Positions 56,387 to 64,000 of a stretch of 64,000 nucleotides of DNA are shown here, piece by piece. A program made the translations under genes and the position numbers. The DNA comes from Pseudomonas cremoris. Lineage in GTDB: Bacteria; Pseudomonadota; Gammaproteobacteria; Pseudomonadales; Pseudomonadaceae. How positions within the stretch are numbered: the first letter of the stretch is position 1; every line of letters begins with the position of its first letter. The notes below the pieces were generated by a model. It was not told the origin of the DNA, did no database searches, and saw only the letters and a list, made by a program, of their open reading frames with translations. The stretch covers positions 124,001-188,000 of the forward strand of contig NZ_JAAXCY010000002.1 in the NCBI RefSeq assembly GCF_014230465.1. Direction: 5' to 3'.

Positions 56387-56647
56387 TCAGGCGTTACCTG
56401 GCTCAGCGTCACCCACTTCGTCACCGGCTGCGCTAGGCAGGCGAATCGGACGAACTGGAACCACTGTCGAGATAGCGTGCTTGTAAACCATCTGGCTGAC
56501 GGTGTTTTTCAGCAGGATCACGAACTGGTCGAACGACTCGATCGTGCCTTGCAGCTTGATACCGTTGACCAGGTAGATGGAAACCCCCACTTTCTCTTTA
56601 CGTAAAGTATTCAAGTAAGGGTCTTGTAGCGAATGCCCTTTTGACAT
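56387..56647 (-). CDS. hfq: RNA chaperone Hfq
   Basis: An 86-residue Sm-like protein. The start [20 protein letters not shown] at 56647 is the conserved Hfq N-terminus, so the longer upstream frame is not used. Sm1 (about 15-50, [20 protein letters not shown]) and Sm2 ([11 protein letters not shown]) are complete. The C-terminal tail is short, as in other pseudomonads. The hexamer matches small RNAs to mRNAs, and with Crc it represses catabolic mRNAs in this genus. Confidence 0.98.
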   Translation of the reverse strand: MSKGHSLQDPYLNTLRKEKVGVSIYLVNGIKLQGTIESFDQFVILLKNTVSQMVYKHAISTVVPVRPIRLPSAAGDEVGDAEPGNA

Positions 56648-56741
56648 GTGCCGCACTCCTTTAAGGATCAATAATAAAAAATCGGAAAATAGATAGCTTA
56701 TGACCGTCACACCCCCAAGGATAGACGGCAATTGCAAGGAC

Positions 56742-57713
56742 TCAGCTCAATATGGAGACCGTTCCCAAGTATTTCAAGGCGCGTGACAGATTGTCGCTGT
56801 CCAGGCTGTCCAACCAGTGCAAATCGCTCCAGCTGCGCAGCCAGGTGAACTGGCGCTTCGCCAATTGGCGCGTGGCGATGATGCCGCGCTCCTGCATCTC
56901 GGCTGACGACAGCTTGCCATCCAGATGATCCCAGACTTGGCGATAGCCTACAGCACGTATCGAAGGCAACCCTGGGTGCAGGTCACCTCTGGAACGCAGT
57001 GCTACGACCTCGTCCACGAACCCCTGTTCCAACATAATTGTGAATCTTTGTGCAATTCGGTCATGCAGCACCTGGCGATTTGCCGGGGCAATGGCCAGAT
57101 TCGCCACAGTATAGGGCAATTGTGACTGTCCAGATGCGCCTGCGTCGGCACTTTGCGCAGTTTGTTTCAGCCTATGTTCAGTCATCGTCTGGCCACTTAC
57201 ACGCCAGACTTCCAACGCGCGCGTGAGGCGCTGGGGGTCATTGGGATGAATTCGCGCAGCCGACACCGGGTCCACGGCGGCCAACTGGTCGTGCAGGGCT
57301 TGCCAGCCAAGGCGCGCAGCCTCTTCTTCAAGCTCGGCACGTACCTGTGCATCGGCTGGCGGCATGTCCGCCAGACCTTCCTGCAAAGCCTTGTAGTAGA
57401 GCATCGTACCGCCCACCAGCAGCGGAATATTGCCGCGTGCGGTGATCTCGGCCATGGCGGCCAAGGCATCGGTACGGAAATCGGCCGCCGAATAGCTCTC
57501 GGACGGGTCGATGATATCGATCAGCTTGTGCGGATACTGCGCCAACAACGCTTTGGAAGGCTTGGCCGTACCAATATCCATGCCCCGGTAAACCAGGGCA
57601 GAATCGACACTGATCAGCTCGCACGGCAGCACCTTGGTCAGCTCGATGGCCAGGTCGGTCTTGCCAGCGGCCGTAGGGCCCATCAAGAAAATCGCGGGGG
57701 GCAAGGCACTCAT
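56742..57713 (-). CDS. miaA: tRNA dimethylallyltransferase MiaA
   Basis: A 323-residue enzyme that adds the dimethylallyl group to A37 of tRNAs reading UNN codons. The P-loop is [14 protein letters not shown] (about 12-25), with [19 protein letters not shown] and the substrate loop [10 protein letters not shown]. The start ATG at 57713 shares a base with the mutL stop (TGATG). hfq starts 94 bp downstream, and in related bacteria this gap carries promoters for hfq. Confidence 0.96.
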   Translation of the reverse strand: MSALPPAIFLMGPTAAGKTDLAIELTKVLPCELISVDSALVYRGMDIGTAKPSKALLAQYPHKLIDIIDPSESYSAADFRTDALAAMAEITARGNIPLLVGGTMLYYKALQEGLADMPPADAQVRAELEEEAARLGWQALHDQLAAVDPVSAARIHPNDPQRLTRALEVWRVSGQTMTEHRLKQTAQSADAGASGQSQLPYTVANLAIAPANRQVLHDRIAQRFTIMLEQGFVDEVVALRSRGDLHPGLPSIRAVGYRQVWDHLDGKLSSAEMQERGIIATRQLAKRQFTWLRSWSDLHWLDSLDSDNLSRALKYLGTVSILS

Positions 57714-59626
57714 CAGCGACCGCGCAAGAACAGTTTGTCCAGATCGTCCAGGCCCATCTGGGTCCAGGTCGGCCGGCCATGGTTGCATTGACCGCTGCGT
57801 TCGGTGTTCTCCATGTCGCGTAGCAGGCCGTTCATTTCTGGCAAGGCCAGCCGGCGATTGGCGCGGATTGCACCGTGGCAGGCCATGGTGCCGAGCAGCT
57901 CGTTGATATGGGCCTGGACGCGGTCACTGGTGCCGTACTCCATCAGGTCGGCCAGTACGTCGGCAACGAGCCGGTTGGCCTCGGCCTGCTTGAGCAGCGC
58001 GGGAATCTGGCGGATGGCCAGGGTTTCCGGGCCCAGGCGCTGCAATTCAAAGCCAAGGCTCTGGAATACGCCGGCATGCTCTTCGGCGCAATCGGCTTCA
58101 CGCTGGCTGACCGCCAGGGATTCGGGCACCAGCAGCGGCTGGCCGCTGAGACCTTCGCTGGCCATAGCGATCTTGAGTCGCTCGTACATAATCCGCTCGT
58201 GGGCGGCGTGCATATCTACCAGCACCAGGCCGTGGGCGTTTTCGGCCAGGATGTAGATACCCTTGAGCTGCGCCAGCGCATAGCCCAGCGGCGGAATATC
58301 ACCGCCGCCTTCCGGCAACGCCACCGCACCAGGCTCGGCACCCGGCAGCGGCGCGAAAAACTCGCGATAGGCCGCCTGGGCCTCCGCCACCGGAACCGCC
58401 GATTGCGGACGCGGCGTGTATTGATACTGGTAGCCGGCCCCCGAACCCGAACCCGGTGCTGTATACGCAGGCTGTGGCTGCGGCGACTGCAACAGGTTGC
58501 CCGCCAGGCTCATCTCGCCCTGAGGCCCGAACTCGCCAGCCTCCGGGCCGCTTGGCCGCACCACTGCCGTCACAATCGGCGCAGACAGCTGGTCATCAGG
58601 GCGCACATCGCCCAAGGCGCGGTGCAAGGTGCCGTAGAGGAAGTCGTGCACCATGCGCCCATCACGGAAGCGCACTTCGTGCTTGGTCGGGTGCACATTG
58701 ACGTCGACCACCGACGGGTCAACCTCGAAAAACAGCACAAACGTGGGATGACGACCGTTGAACAGCACATCGCGATACGCCTGGCGTACCGCGTGCGCCA
58801 CCAGTTTGTCGCGCACCGCACGGCCATTCACAAAGAAGTACTGCAAGTCCGCCTGGCTGCGGGAGAAGGTCGGCAAACCAACCCAACCCCATAAACGCAG
58901 GCCATTGCGCTCGATTTCGATCGGCAGCGCCTGCTCCAGGAAACCCGAGCCACAGATAGCCGAGACACGGCGCGCGCGCGCGGCATCATCATGGGCTTCG
59001 TGCAGGCTGAGGATGGTCTTGCCGTTGTGACGCAGATGAAACGCCACGTCAAAACGCGCCAAGGCCAGGCGCTTGATGACTTCTTGCAGGTGATCGAATT
59101 CGGTTTTTTCAGCCTTGAGGAATTTGCGCCGCGCCGGGGTGTTGAAGAACAGGTCGCGCACTTCCACCGAAGTGCCCACCGGGTGGGCGGCCGGCTGGAC
59201 CCGAGGCGCCATATCGCGGCCTTCGGTTTCCACTTGCCAGGCCTGTTCGGCGCTGCGGGTGCGCGAGGTAAGAGTCAGGCGTGCCACGGAGCTGATGGAG
59301 GCCAGGGCCTCACCGCGAAAACCGAGGCTCATTACCCGCTCAAGGTCTTCCAGGTCGCGAATCTTGCTGGTGGCGTGACGGGCCAAGGCCAGCGGCAGAT
59401 CATCGGAGGAGATGCCGCTGCCGTCGTCACGCACCCGCAGCAGCTTGACGCCGCCCTGCTCCACATCCACGTCAATGCGCTTGGCGCCGGAGTCGATGCT
59501 GTTTTCCAGCAACTCCTTGATCACCGATGCCGGGCGCTCAACCACCTCGCCTGCAGCGATCTGGTTGGCAAGGCGCGGGCTGAGCAGCTCAATGCGCGAG
59601 CCGTTGTTCAATACGGATTCGCTCAT
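57713..59626 (-). CDS. mutL: DNA mismatch repair protein MutL
   Basis: A 637-residue GHKL ATPase. N-terminal motifs are [16 protein letters not shown] (with catalytic Glu), DDGSGI and [14 protein letters not shown], and the linker is about 330-440. The C-terminal dimerisation domain has [12 protein letters not shown], a version of the DQHA-x2-E-x4-E nicking-endonuclease motif. The enzyme may therefore cut DNA itself, as expected for bacteria without MutH. It is coupled to amiB upstream (TAATG) and miaA downstream. Confidence 0.96.
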   Translation of the reverse strand: MSESVLNNGSRIELLSPRLANQIAAGEVVERPASVIKELLENSIDSGAKRIDVDVEQGGVKLLRVRDDGSGISSDDLPLALARHATSKIRDLEDLERVMSLGFRGEALASISSVARLTLTSRTRSAEQAWQVETEGRDMAPRVQPAAHPVGTSVEVRDLFFNTPARRKFLKAEKTEFDHLQEVIKRLALARFDVAFHLRHNGKTILSLHEAHDDAARARRVSAICGSGFLEQALPIEIERNGLRLWGWVGLPTFSRSQADLQYFFVNGRAVRDKLVAHAVRQAYRDVLFNGRHPTFVLFFEVDPSVVDVNVHPTKHEVRFRDGRMVHDFLYGTLHRALGDVRPDDQLSAPIVTAVVRPSGPEAGEFGPQGEMSLAGNLLQSPQPQPAYTAPGSGSGAGYQYQYTPRPQSAVPVAEAQAAYREFFAPLPGAEPGAVALPEGGGDIPPLGYALAQLKGIYILAENAHGLVLVDMHAAHERIMYERLKIAMASEGLSGQPLLVPESLAVSQREADCAEEHAGVFQSLGFELQRLGPETLAIRQIPALLKQAEANRLVADVLADLMEYGTSDRVQAHINELLGTMACHGAIRANRRLALPEMNGLLRDMENTERSGQCNHGRPTWTQMGLDDLDKLFLRGR

Positions 59627-61047
59627 TACTGCGCCGCCAGTTCAGTGCCAGGGATGGTCAGCACCTGACCCACTTTCAACTCATCGGTTTTCAAGTTGTT
59701 GGCGCTGCGCAAGGTAGCCGCCGAGACCTGGAAACGCACCGCCAGCATGGCCAGTGTGTCGCCGGGCTGCACGCGATGGTCACGCGGGCCCTGGGCAATC
59801 TTGCCGGAGTCGCGCAGCCAGGCGATATACGTGCCTGGCGGTGGGTTCTGCTGGAAGAACTGCCGGACACCGGCGCTGATGGAGCGCGCCAGGGCCTGCT
59901 GGTGGCTGGCACTGGCCAGCTTGGACGCTTCGTTGGCGTTGGAAATAAACCCGGTTTCCACCAGGATCGACGGGATGTCCGGCGACTTCAACACCATGAA
60001 CCCGGCCTGTTCCACACGCTGCTTGTGCAGCGAGGTCACGCGACCGATATTGCTCAGGACCTTCTGGCCCACGTTGAGGCTGGAGGTCAGCGAAGCAGTC
60101 ATCGACAGGTCGAGCAGTACGCCAGCCAGCATCTTGTCCTTGTCATCCAACGATACGTTGCCGGCCCCGCCGATCAAGTCTGAACGGTTTTCGCTGTCGG
60201 CCAACCAACGAGCGGTCTCGGAGGTAGCACCGCGATCCGACAGGGCAAACACCGAGGCACCAAATGCAGCGGTGGACGGTGCCGCGTCGGCGTGGATCGA
60301 GACGAACAGGTCGGCGCCCTTCTTCCGGGCGATTTCGGTACGGCCGCGCAACGGGATGAAGTAGTCACCGGTACGCGTCAGCTCGGCGCGATAGCCTTTC
60401 ATGGCGTTGACCTGGCGTTGCAGCTCACGGGCAATCGCCAGCACCACGTCTTTTTCGTGCTGGCCACGGGAGCCGGAGGCGCCTGGGTCTTCACCGCCGT
60501 GGCCGGCGTCGATCACCACGATAATGTCGCGCTTGCCTGCCGGAGCTGGTGGCGGCGGAGGCAATTTGACCTGCGGCTGCGATGGGTTGACCGGCACCGC
60601 TGGCACCGTCGCGACGCTCGGGGGCGGTGCTGGCGGCGGGTTGGCATCGGCGGCGTTGTCGAACAGATCGACCACCAGGCGGTTGCCGTACTGGGCGTTC
60701 GGCGCCAGCACAAAGCTTTTCGGGGTCACGGTCTTTTTCAGGTCGATCACGACGCGCAGGTCGGTCGGCGTACGTTGGGCCGAGCGCATGGCGGTAATCG
60801 GCGTGTTAGCGGTGGACACTTTGAGCGGCGCGGCCAGGGTCGCACCGTTGATGTCGATCACCAGGCGATCAGGCGCCGTCAGGGTAAAGACACTGTGCTG
60901 GACCGGGCCAGACAGGTCGAACACCAGTCGCGTGTTATCCGGCGCTCGCCACAGGCGAACACTCTTCACCTGTGAAGCAGCCAGAGCATTGACAGTCATT
61001 GCCGCAAGCAACACCCCTACGACAGCAACCAACGCGCGAAAGCGCAT
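59626..61047 (-). CDS. amiB: N-acetylmuramoyl-L-alanine amidase AmiB-type, with AMIN and LysM domains
   Basis: A 473-residue periplasmic enzyme that cleaves peptidoglycan at the septum. A signal peptide (about 1-23) is followed by an AMIN domain ([17 protein letters not shown]) and a proline-rich linker. The Amidase_3 domain has zinc ligands in [12 protein letters not shown] (His, Glu) and [11 protein letters not shown] (His), and the catalytic Glu in [12 protein letters not shown]-terminal LysM binds glycan ([16 protein letters not shown]). The ATG at 61047 was chosen over a GTG at 61062. Confidence 0.94.
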   Translation of the reverse strand: MRFRALVAVVGVLLAAMTVNALAASQVKSVRLWRAPDNTRLVFDLSGPVQHSVFTLTAPDRLVIDINGATLAAPLKVSTANTPITAMRSAQRTPTDLRVVIDLKKTVTPKSFVLAPNAQYGNRLVVDLFDNAADANPPPAPPPSVATVPAVPVNPSQPQVKLPPPPPAPAGKRDIIVVIDAGHGGEDPGASGSRGQHEKDVVLAIARELQRQVNAMKGYRAELTRTGDYFIPLRGRTEIARKKGADLFVSIHADAAPSTAAFGASVFALSDRGATSETARWLADSENRSDLIGGAGNVSLDDKDKMLAGVLLDLSMTASLTSSLNVGQKVLSNIGRVTSLHKQRVEQAGFMVLKSPDIPSILVETGFISNANEASKLASASHQQALARSISAGVRQFFQQNPPPGTYIAWLRDSGKIAQGPRDHRVQPGDTLAMLAVRFQVSAATLRSANNLKTDELKVGQVLTIPGTELAAQ

Positions 61048-61062
61048 ACCTAACCCCACCAA

Positions 61063-61533
61063 TTATTTGAATTCCAATGCCAAAGCGGCGCACCACGACT
61101 GGCCTCGCGCGCCCTGGGGCAACAACTTCAGCTGACGTCCTGATTCATGCGGCGTAATGGTAATGGTCAGGTCCGGCTTTGGCAAAAAGCCTGTGCCTTT
61201 ATCTGGCCACTCGATCAGGCACAACGCATCTTCATCGAAGTAATCACGGATGCCCATGTACTCCAGCTCTTCGGGGTCTACCAAGCGATAGAGATCGAAG
61301 TGAAAGGCGCGAACGTCGCCAATCTCGTAGGGCTCTACCAGGGTGAACGTCGGGCTTTTTACCGCGCCTGAGTGGCCCAATCCGCGAATGATTCCCCGGG
61401 ACAACGTGGTCTTGCCCGCCCCCAGGTCACCTTCGAGAAAGATCAGCCCCGTTCCGGCCGTGACCTGAGCGATGCGATGACCGAACGCCACCATGGCCTC
61501 TTCATCGGCCAGGAATAGGATTACTTCAGGCAC
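61063..61533 (-). CDS. tsaE: tRNA threonylcarbamoyladenosine biosynthesis protein TsaE
   Basis: A 156-residue P-loop ATPase with Walker A FLEGDLGAGKTTLSRG (about 34-49), then SPTFTLVEPYE and the conserved FDLYRL. It works with TsaB and TsaD to make t6A37 in tRNAs that read ANN codons, an essential modification. It overlaps the nnrD frame by 13 bp and lies 15 bp before amiB. Confidence 0.96.
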   Translation of the reverse strand: MPEVILFLADEEAMVAFGHRIAQVTAGTGLIFLEGDLGAGKTTLSRGIIRGLGHSGAVKSPTFTLVEPYEIGDVRAFHFDLYRLVDPEELEYMGIRDYFDEDALCLIEWPDKGTGFLPKPDLTITITPHESGRQLKLLPQGARGQSWCAALALEFK

Positions 61534-62381
61534 GGCGACTGCTCCTCCAATAATTGACGAATGGCAGGTATCAGGTCACTGGCCGCCAGCCCGCGACCAA
61601 AGGTGCCCTGGCGATCCCCGGCGGTGGCGTGCAACCACACGGCCAGACAGCTGGCCTCGTAAGCCGGCATGCCTTGGGCCAGCAAGGCACCCACCAGGCC
61701 GGCCAGGACATCCCCCAGACCTGCCGTTGCCATCGCCGGATGACCTTGGTCGCATCGCGAAACACGCCCGTCCGGGCTGGCGATCAAACTGCCAGCACCC
61801 TTGAGGATAGCCACTGCATTGAATTTCTGGCTGAGCGCGCGCGCAACCTTAAGGCGATCGGCCTGAACTTCGGCTGTCGAGATGCCCATCAAACGGGCGG
61901 CTTCGCCTGGATGCGGCGTAATCACCGAGTTGGCCGGCAGGCTGATACCGCCCTTGGCCAGTTGATTCAGCGCGTCGGCATCCCACACTTGCGGCTGCCC
62001 GGCGTTGGCGGCGGCGGATAACAGGCTTTTGCCCCAGGAGGCCTCACCGAGCCCTGGGCCGATGACAATCACCGAGATTTTTTCGAGCAACCCCATTAAC
62101 TGGTTGGCCGAGCTCACGCCCACGGTCATGACCTCTGGCAAACGGGCCAGCGCAGCGGGCACATGCTCAGCTCGCGTCGCCAGGGAAACCATGCCGGCCC
62201 CACTGCGCAAGGCGCTCTCGGCGCTCAGCAGCGCGGCGCCGCCAAAGCCGCGATCACCGCCGATGACCAATAGGTGGCCGAACTGGCCTTTGTGAGCGTC
62301 TGGGGAACGGGCAACCAGCTGCGGCAGATGGCCGTGCAACAACGGTTGAACGTCGGGAATTTCGTGTTTTGTGTGCGGCAT
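61521..62381 (-). CDS. nnrD: ADP-dependent NAD(P)H-hydrate dehydratase NnrD (stand-alone)
   Basis: A 286-residue ribokinase-fold enzyme that returns damaged S-NAD(P)HX to NAD(P)H using ADP. Family motifs are VIGGDRGFGGAALLSAESALRSG, VIGPGLGEASWGKSLL, TPHPGEAARLMG and HPAMATAGLGDVLAG. Only the C-terminal YjeF domain is present, and the N-terminal epimerase (NnrE) domain found in the two-domain E. coli-type fusion is missing from this frame and its neighbours. It is divergent from queG across 63 bp. Confidence 0.92.
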   Translation of the reverse strand: MPHTKHEIPDVQPLLHGHLPQLVARSPDAHKGQFGHLLVIGGDRGFGGAALLSAESALRSGAGMVSLATRAEHVPAALARLPEVMTVGVSSANQLMGLLEKISVIVIGPGLGEASWGKSLLSAAANAGQPQVWDADALNQLAKGGISLPANSVITPHPGEAARLMGISTAEVQADRLKVARALSQKFNAVAILKGAGSLIASPDGRVSRCDQGHPAMATAGLGDVLAGLVGALLAQGMPAYEASCLAVWLHATAGDRQGTFGRGLAASDLIPAIRQLLEEQSPCLK

Positions 62382-62444
62382 GCGTCTTCAAGCTCCGATG
62401 TCTGGCAGAATTATACGCATCTAACCTGTGGTTTCCCGTGTCTC

Positions 62445-63509
62445 ATGCCTGCTATTACGTCCGATCTGCCCGCCCTCGCCCAATCGATCAAAGACTGGGG
62501 TCGCGAACTGGGTTTTCAACAAGTCGGCATCAGCGGCCTGGACCTGGCTGAGCATGAACAGCACCTGCAACGCTGGCTCGACGCGGGCTACCACGGCGAG
62601 ATGGAATACATGGGCGCCCACGGCAGCAAACGTTCGCACCCGGATGAACTGGTGCCAGGCACCTTGCGCGTGGTCTCGCTGCGCATGGACTACCTGCCGG
62701 GTGACACGCAAATGGCCCAGTTGCTGGCCAAGCCGGAGAAGGCCTACATCTCGCGCTACGCCCTGGGCCGCGACTATCACAAACTGATCCGCAAGCGCGT
62801 GCAGCAACTGGCCGACCGCATCCAGGCACAGATCGGCCCATTCGGCTTTCGCGCGTTTGTCGACAGTGCACCGGTGCTGGAAAAAGCCATCGCCGAACAG
62901 GCCGGCCTGGGTTGGATCGGCAAAAATACCCTGGTGCTCAATCGCAAGGCTGGCAGCTATTTCTTTTTGAGTGAGCTGTTTGTCGACTTGCCACTGCCGG
63001 TGGACGCCCCCCACAGCACCGAACACTGCGGCCGCTGCACCGCGTGCCTGGACATCTGCCCCACCAATGCCTTCGTCGGCCCTTATGTGCTGGACGCCCG
63101 GCGCTGCATTTCGTACCTGACCATCGAACTCAAGAGCGCGATCCCGGAAGACTTGCGCCCACTCATCGGCAACCGCGTATTCGGCTGCGATGACTGTCAG
63201 ATCGTGTGCCCGTGGAATCGTTTCGCTCGCGCTACCGCCGAAAGCGATTTCAAGCCACGGCACAACCTGGACAACGCCGAGCTGGCCGAGCTGTTCATGT
63301 GGGACGAAGATAAATTCCTCAGCAGCACCGAAGGCTCGCCCCTGCGTCGCGCCGGTTATGAGCGCTGGCTGCGCAACCTGGCGGTCGGCCTGGGCAACGC
63401 GCCGTCAAGCATACCCGTGCTGGAAGCCTTGAAGGCGCGCAGGGATTACCCTTCTGAACTGGTACGCGAACACGTCGAGTGGGCACTGAACCAGCACGCC
63501 ACGCGCTAG
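62445..63509 (+). CDS. queG: Epoxyqueuosine reductase QueG
   Basis: A 354-residue cobalamin-dependent iron-sulfur enzyme that performs the last step of queuosine synthesis in tRNA. Two 4Fe-4S clusters are bound by CGRCTACLDICPTNAF and by CDDCQIVCPWNRF. GLGWIGKNTLVLNRKAGS contacts cobalamin. The ATG at 62445 (MPAITSDLPALAQSIKDWGRELGF) was chosen because upstream residues are untypical. Its TAG stop is nested in CTAG, shared with the stop of the convergent channel gene. Confidence 0.96.
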   Translation: MPAITSDLPALAQSIKDWGRELGFQQVGISGLDLAEHEQHLQRWLDAGYHGEMEYMGAHGSKRSHPDELVPGTLRVVSLRMDYLPGDTQMAQLLAKPEKAYISRYALGRDYHKLIRKRVQQLADRIQAQIGPFGFRAFVDSAPVLEKAIAEQAGLGWIGKNTLVLNRKAGSYFFLSELFVDLPLPVDAPHSTEHCGRCTACLDICPTNAFVGPYVLDARRCISYLTIELKSAIPEDLRPLIGNRVFGCDDCQIVCPWNRFARATAESDFKPRHNLDNAELAELFMWDEDKFLSSTEGSPLRRAGYERWLRNLAVGLGNAPSSIPVLEALKARRDYPSELVREHVEWALNQHATR

Positions 63510-64000
63510 TGCACGTCGTCGCTGTAGACAAACTTGGGCATTTCCCAGTGAAAGCGGATCGCCAGCAAACGCAATAGAAAGCCGCTGAACAGGGTCAGCA
63601 GAATCGATTGCTCACTGGGCAATTCGAGGTAGAGACACAGCATGTAGAACCAGGCGGCGAGGAACGACACGCTGGCGTAGAGCTCACGGCGGAAGATCAG
63701 CGGAATATCGTTGCAGAAGATATCCCGCAGGATGCCGCCAAACACCCCAGTGATCACCCCACTGACCGAGGCCACCAGCATGCCGTGGCCCATCTCTAGC
63801 GCGGTCATGCAGCCGATCAGGGTGAATGCCACCAGTCCCACGGCATCGAGCGCCAGGAACAGCGAGCGCAAGCGGCGCATCAACGGGGCAATAAAGATCG
63901 TCACCAGCGCCGCGATAGAGGTCAACACCAGGTATTCCGGGTGTTTGACCCAGGTCAACGGGTAGTGCCCCAGCAGTACATCGCGCACCGAACCGCCGCC
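63506..64000 (-). CDS. TRIC-type / UPF0126 cation channel family protein (partial, N-terminus outside)
   Basis: At least 164 codons of a membrane protein continue past the right edge. The visible frame enters at GGGSVRDVLLGHYPLTW and has a second copy of the motif, GVITGVFGGILRDIFCNDIP, about 80 residues later. Both belong to the duplicated three-helix repeat of the trimeric intracellular cation channel (YadS/UPF0126) family. The in-frame ATG at 63986-63988 is internal, because the conserved GGGS motif continues upstream. It is convergent with queG and their stops overlap. Confidence 0.88.
   Translation of the reverse strand, partial: GGGSVRDVLLGHYPLTWVKHPEYLVLTSIAALVTIFIAPLMRRLRSLFLALDAVGLVAFTLIGCMTALEMGHGMLVASVSGVITGVFGGILRDIFCNDIPLIFRRELYASVSFLAAWFYMLCLYLELPSEQSILLTLFSGFLLRLLAIRFHWEMPKFVYSDDVH

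Overview
The window is a stretch of a fluorescent pseudomonad chromosome, most likely from the Pseudomonas fluorescens group. Three things point there. It is GC-rich, and most extra-genic gaps in its first 48 kb carry the REP palindrome of that group (core GGGAGCGGGCTTGCTCGCG). The Pseudomonas-type gene sets braC-livHMGF, amaA-amaB and azu are present. The second half follows the order dnaB-rplI-DUF2232-rpsR-rpsF-rlmB-rnr-tRNA-Leu-purA-hisZ-hflC-hflK-hflX-hfq-miaA-mutL-amiB-tsaE-nnrD-queG, which I know from P. aeruginosa. No prophage, insertion sequence, CRISPR array or rRNA operon is visible.

1-14.4 kb is a mosaic of small units. It holds the start of an AI-2E-type transporter, a PsiF-repeat protein, an AraC regulator divergent from an EamA exporter with a clear shared operator, a signal-less lipase, a ferritin-like protein, AsmA and a small secreted repeat protein. 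DesT, an NlpC/P60 peptidase, the urease accessory operon ureEFG-hupE, an AGE-family epimerase, an unusual CDF transporter and an SDR follow. 14.3-15.0 kb is non-coding and carries a cluster of DnaA-box-like 9-mers.

15.1-20.3 kb is the branched-chain amino-acid importer operon (braC livH livM livG livF) behind a near-perfect sigma-54 promoter. 20.6-24.6 kb is the L-pipecolate/lysine catabolic pair amaA-amaB with a divergent LysR regulator. 24.8-26.8 kb is NAD salvage (pncB-nadE), followed by azurin with an ANR/FNR-like box.

28.0-34.7 kb is a three-gene operon: a large transglutaminase/DUF2126 protein, a circularly permuted ATP-grasp/alpha-E fusion and a second transglutaminase-like protein. 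This set has been predicted to make or modify peptides but, to my knowledge, has no established product. It is the best candidate here for an undescribed system.

35-64 kb is mainly housekeeping: ygiQ, dnaB, the S6/S18/L9 ribosomal operon, rlmB-rnr, two tandem copies of tRNA-Leu(CAG), a Fe3+ ABC importer (hitAB-like), a chemoreceptor, purA-hisZ, and a tightly packed leftward run from tsaE/nnrD through amiB, mutL, miaA, hfq, hflX and hflKC to a strong terminator. queG and the start of a TRIC-type channel gene close the window. REP elements are dense in 0-27 kb and absent after 48 kb.
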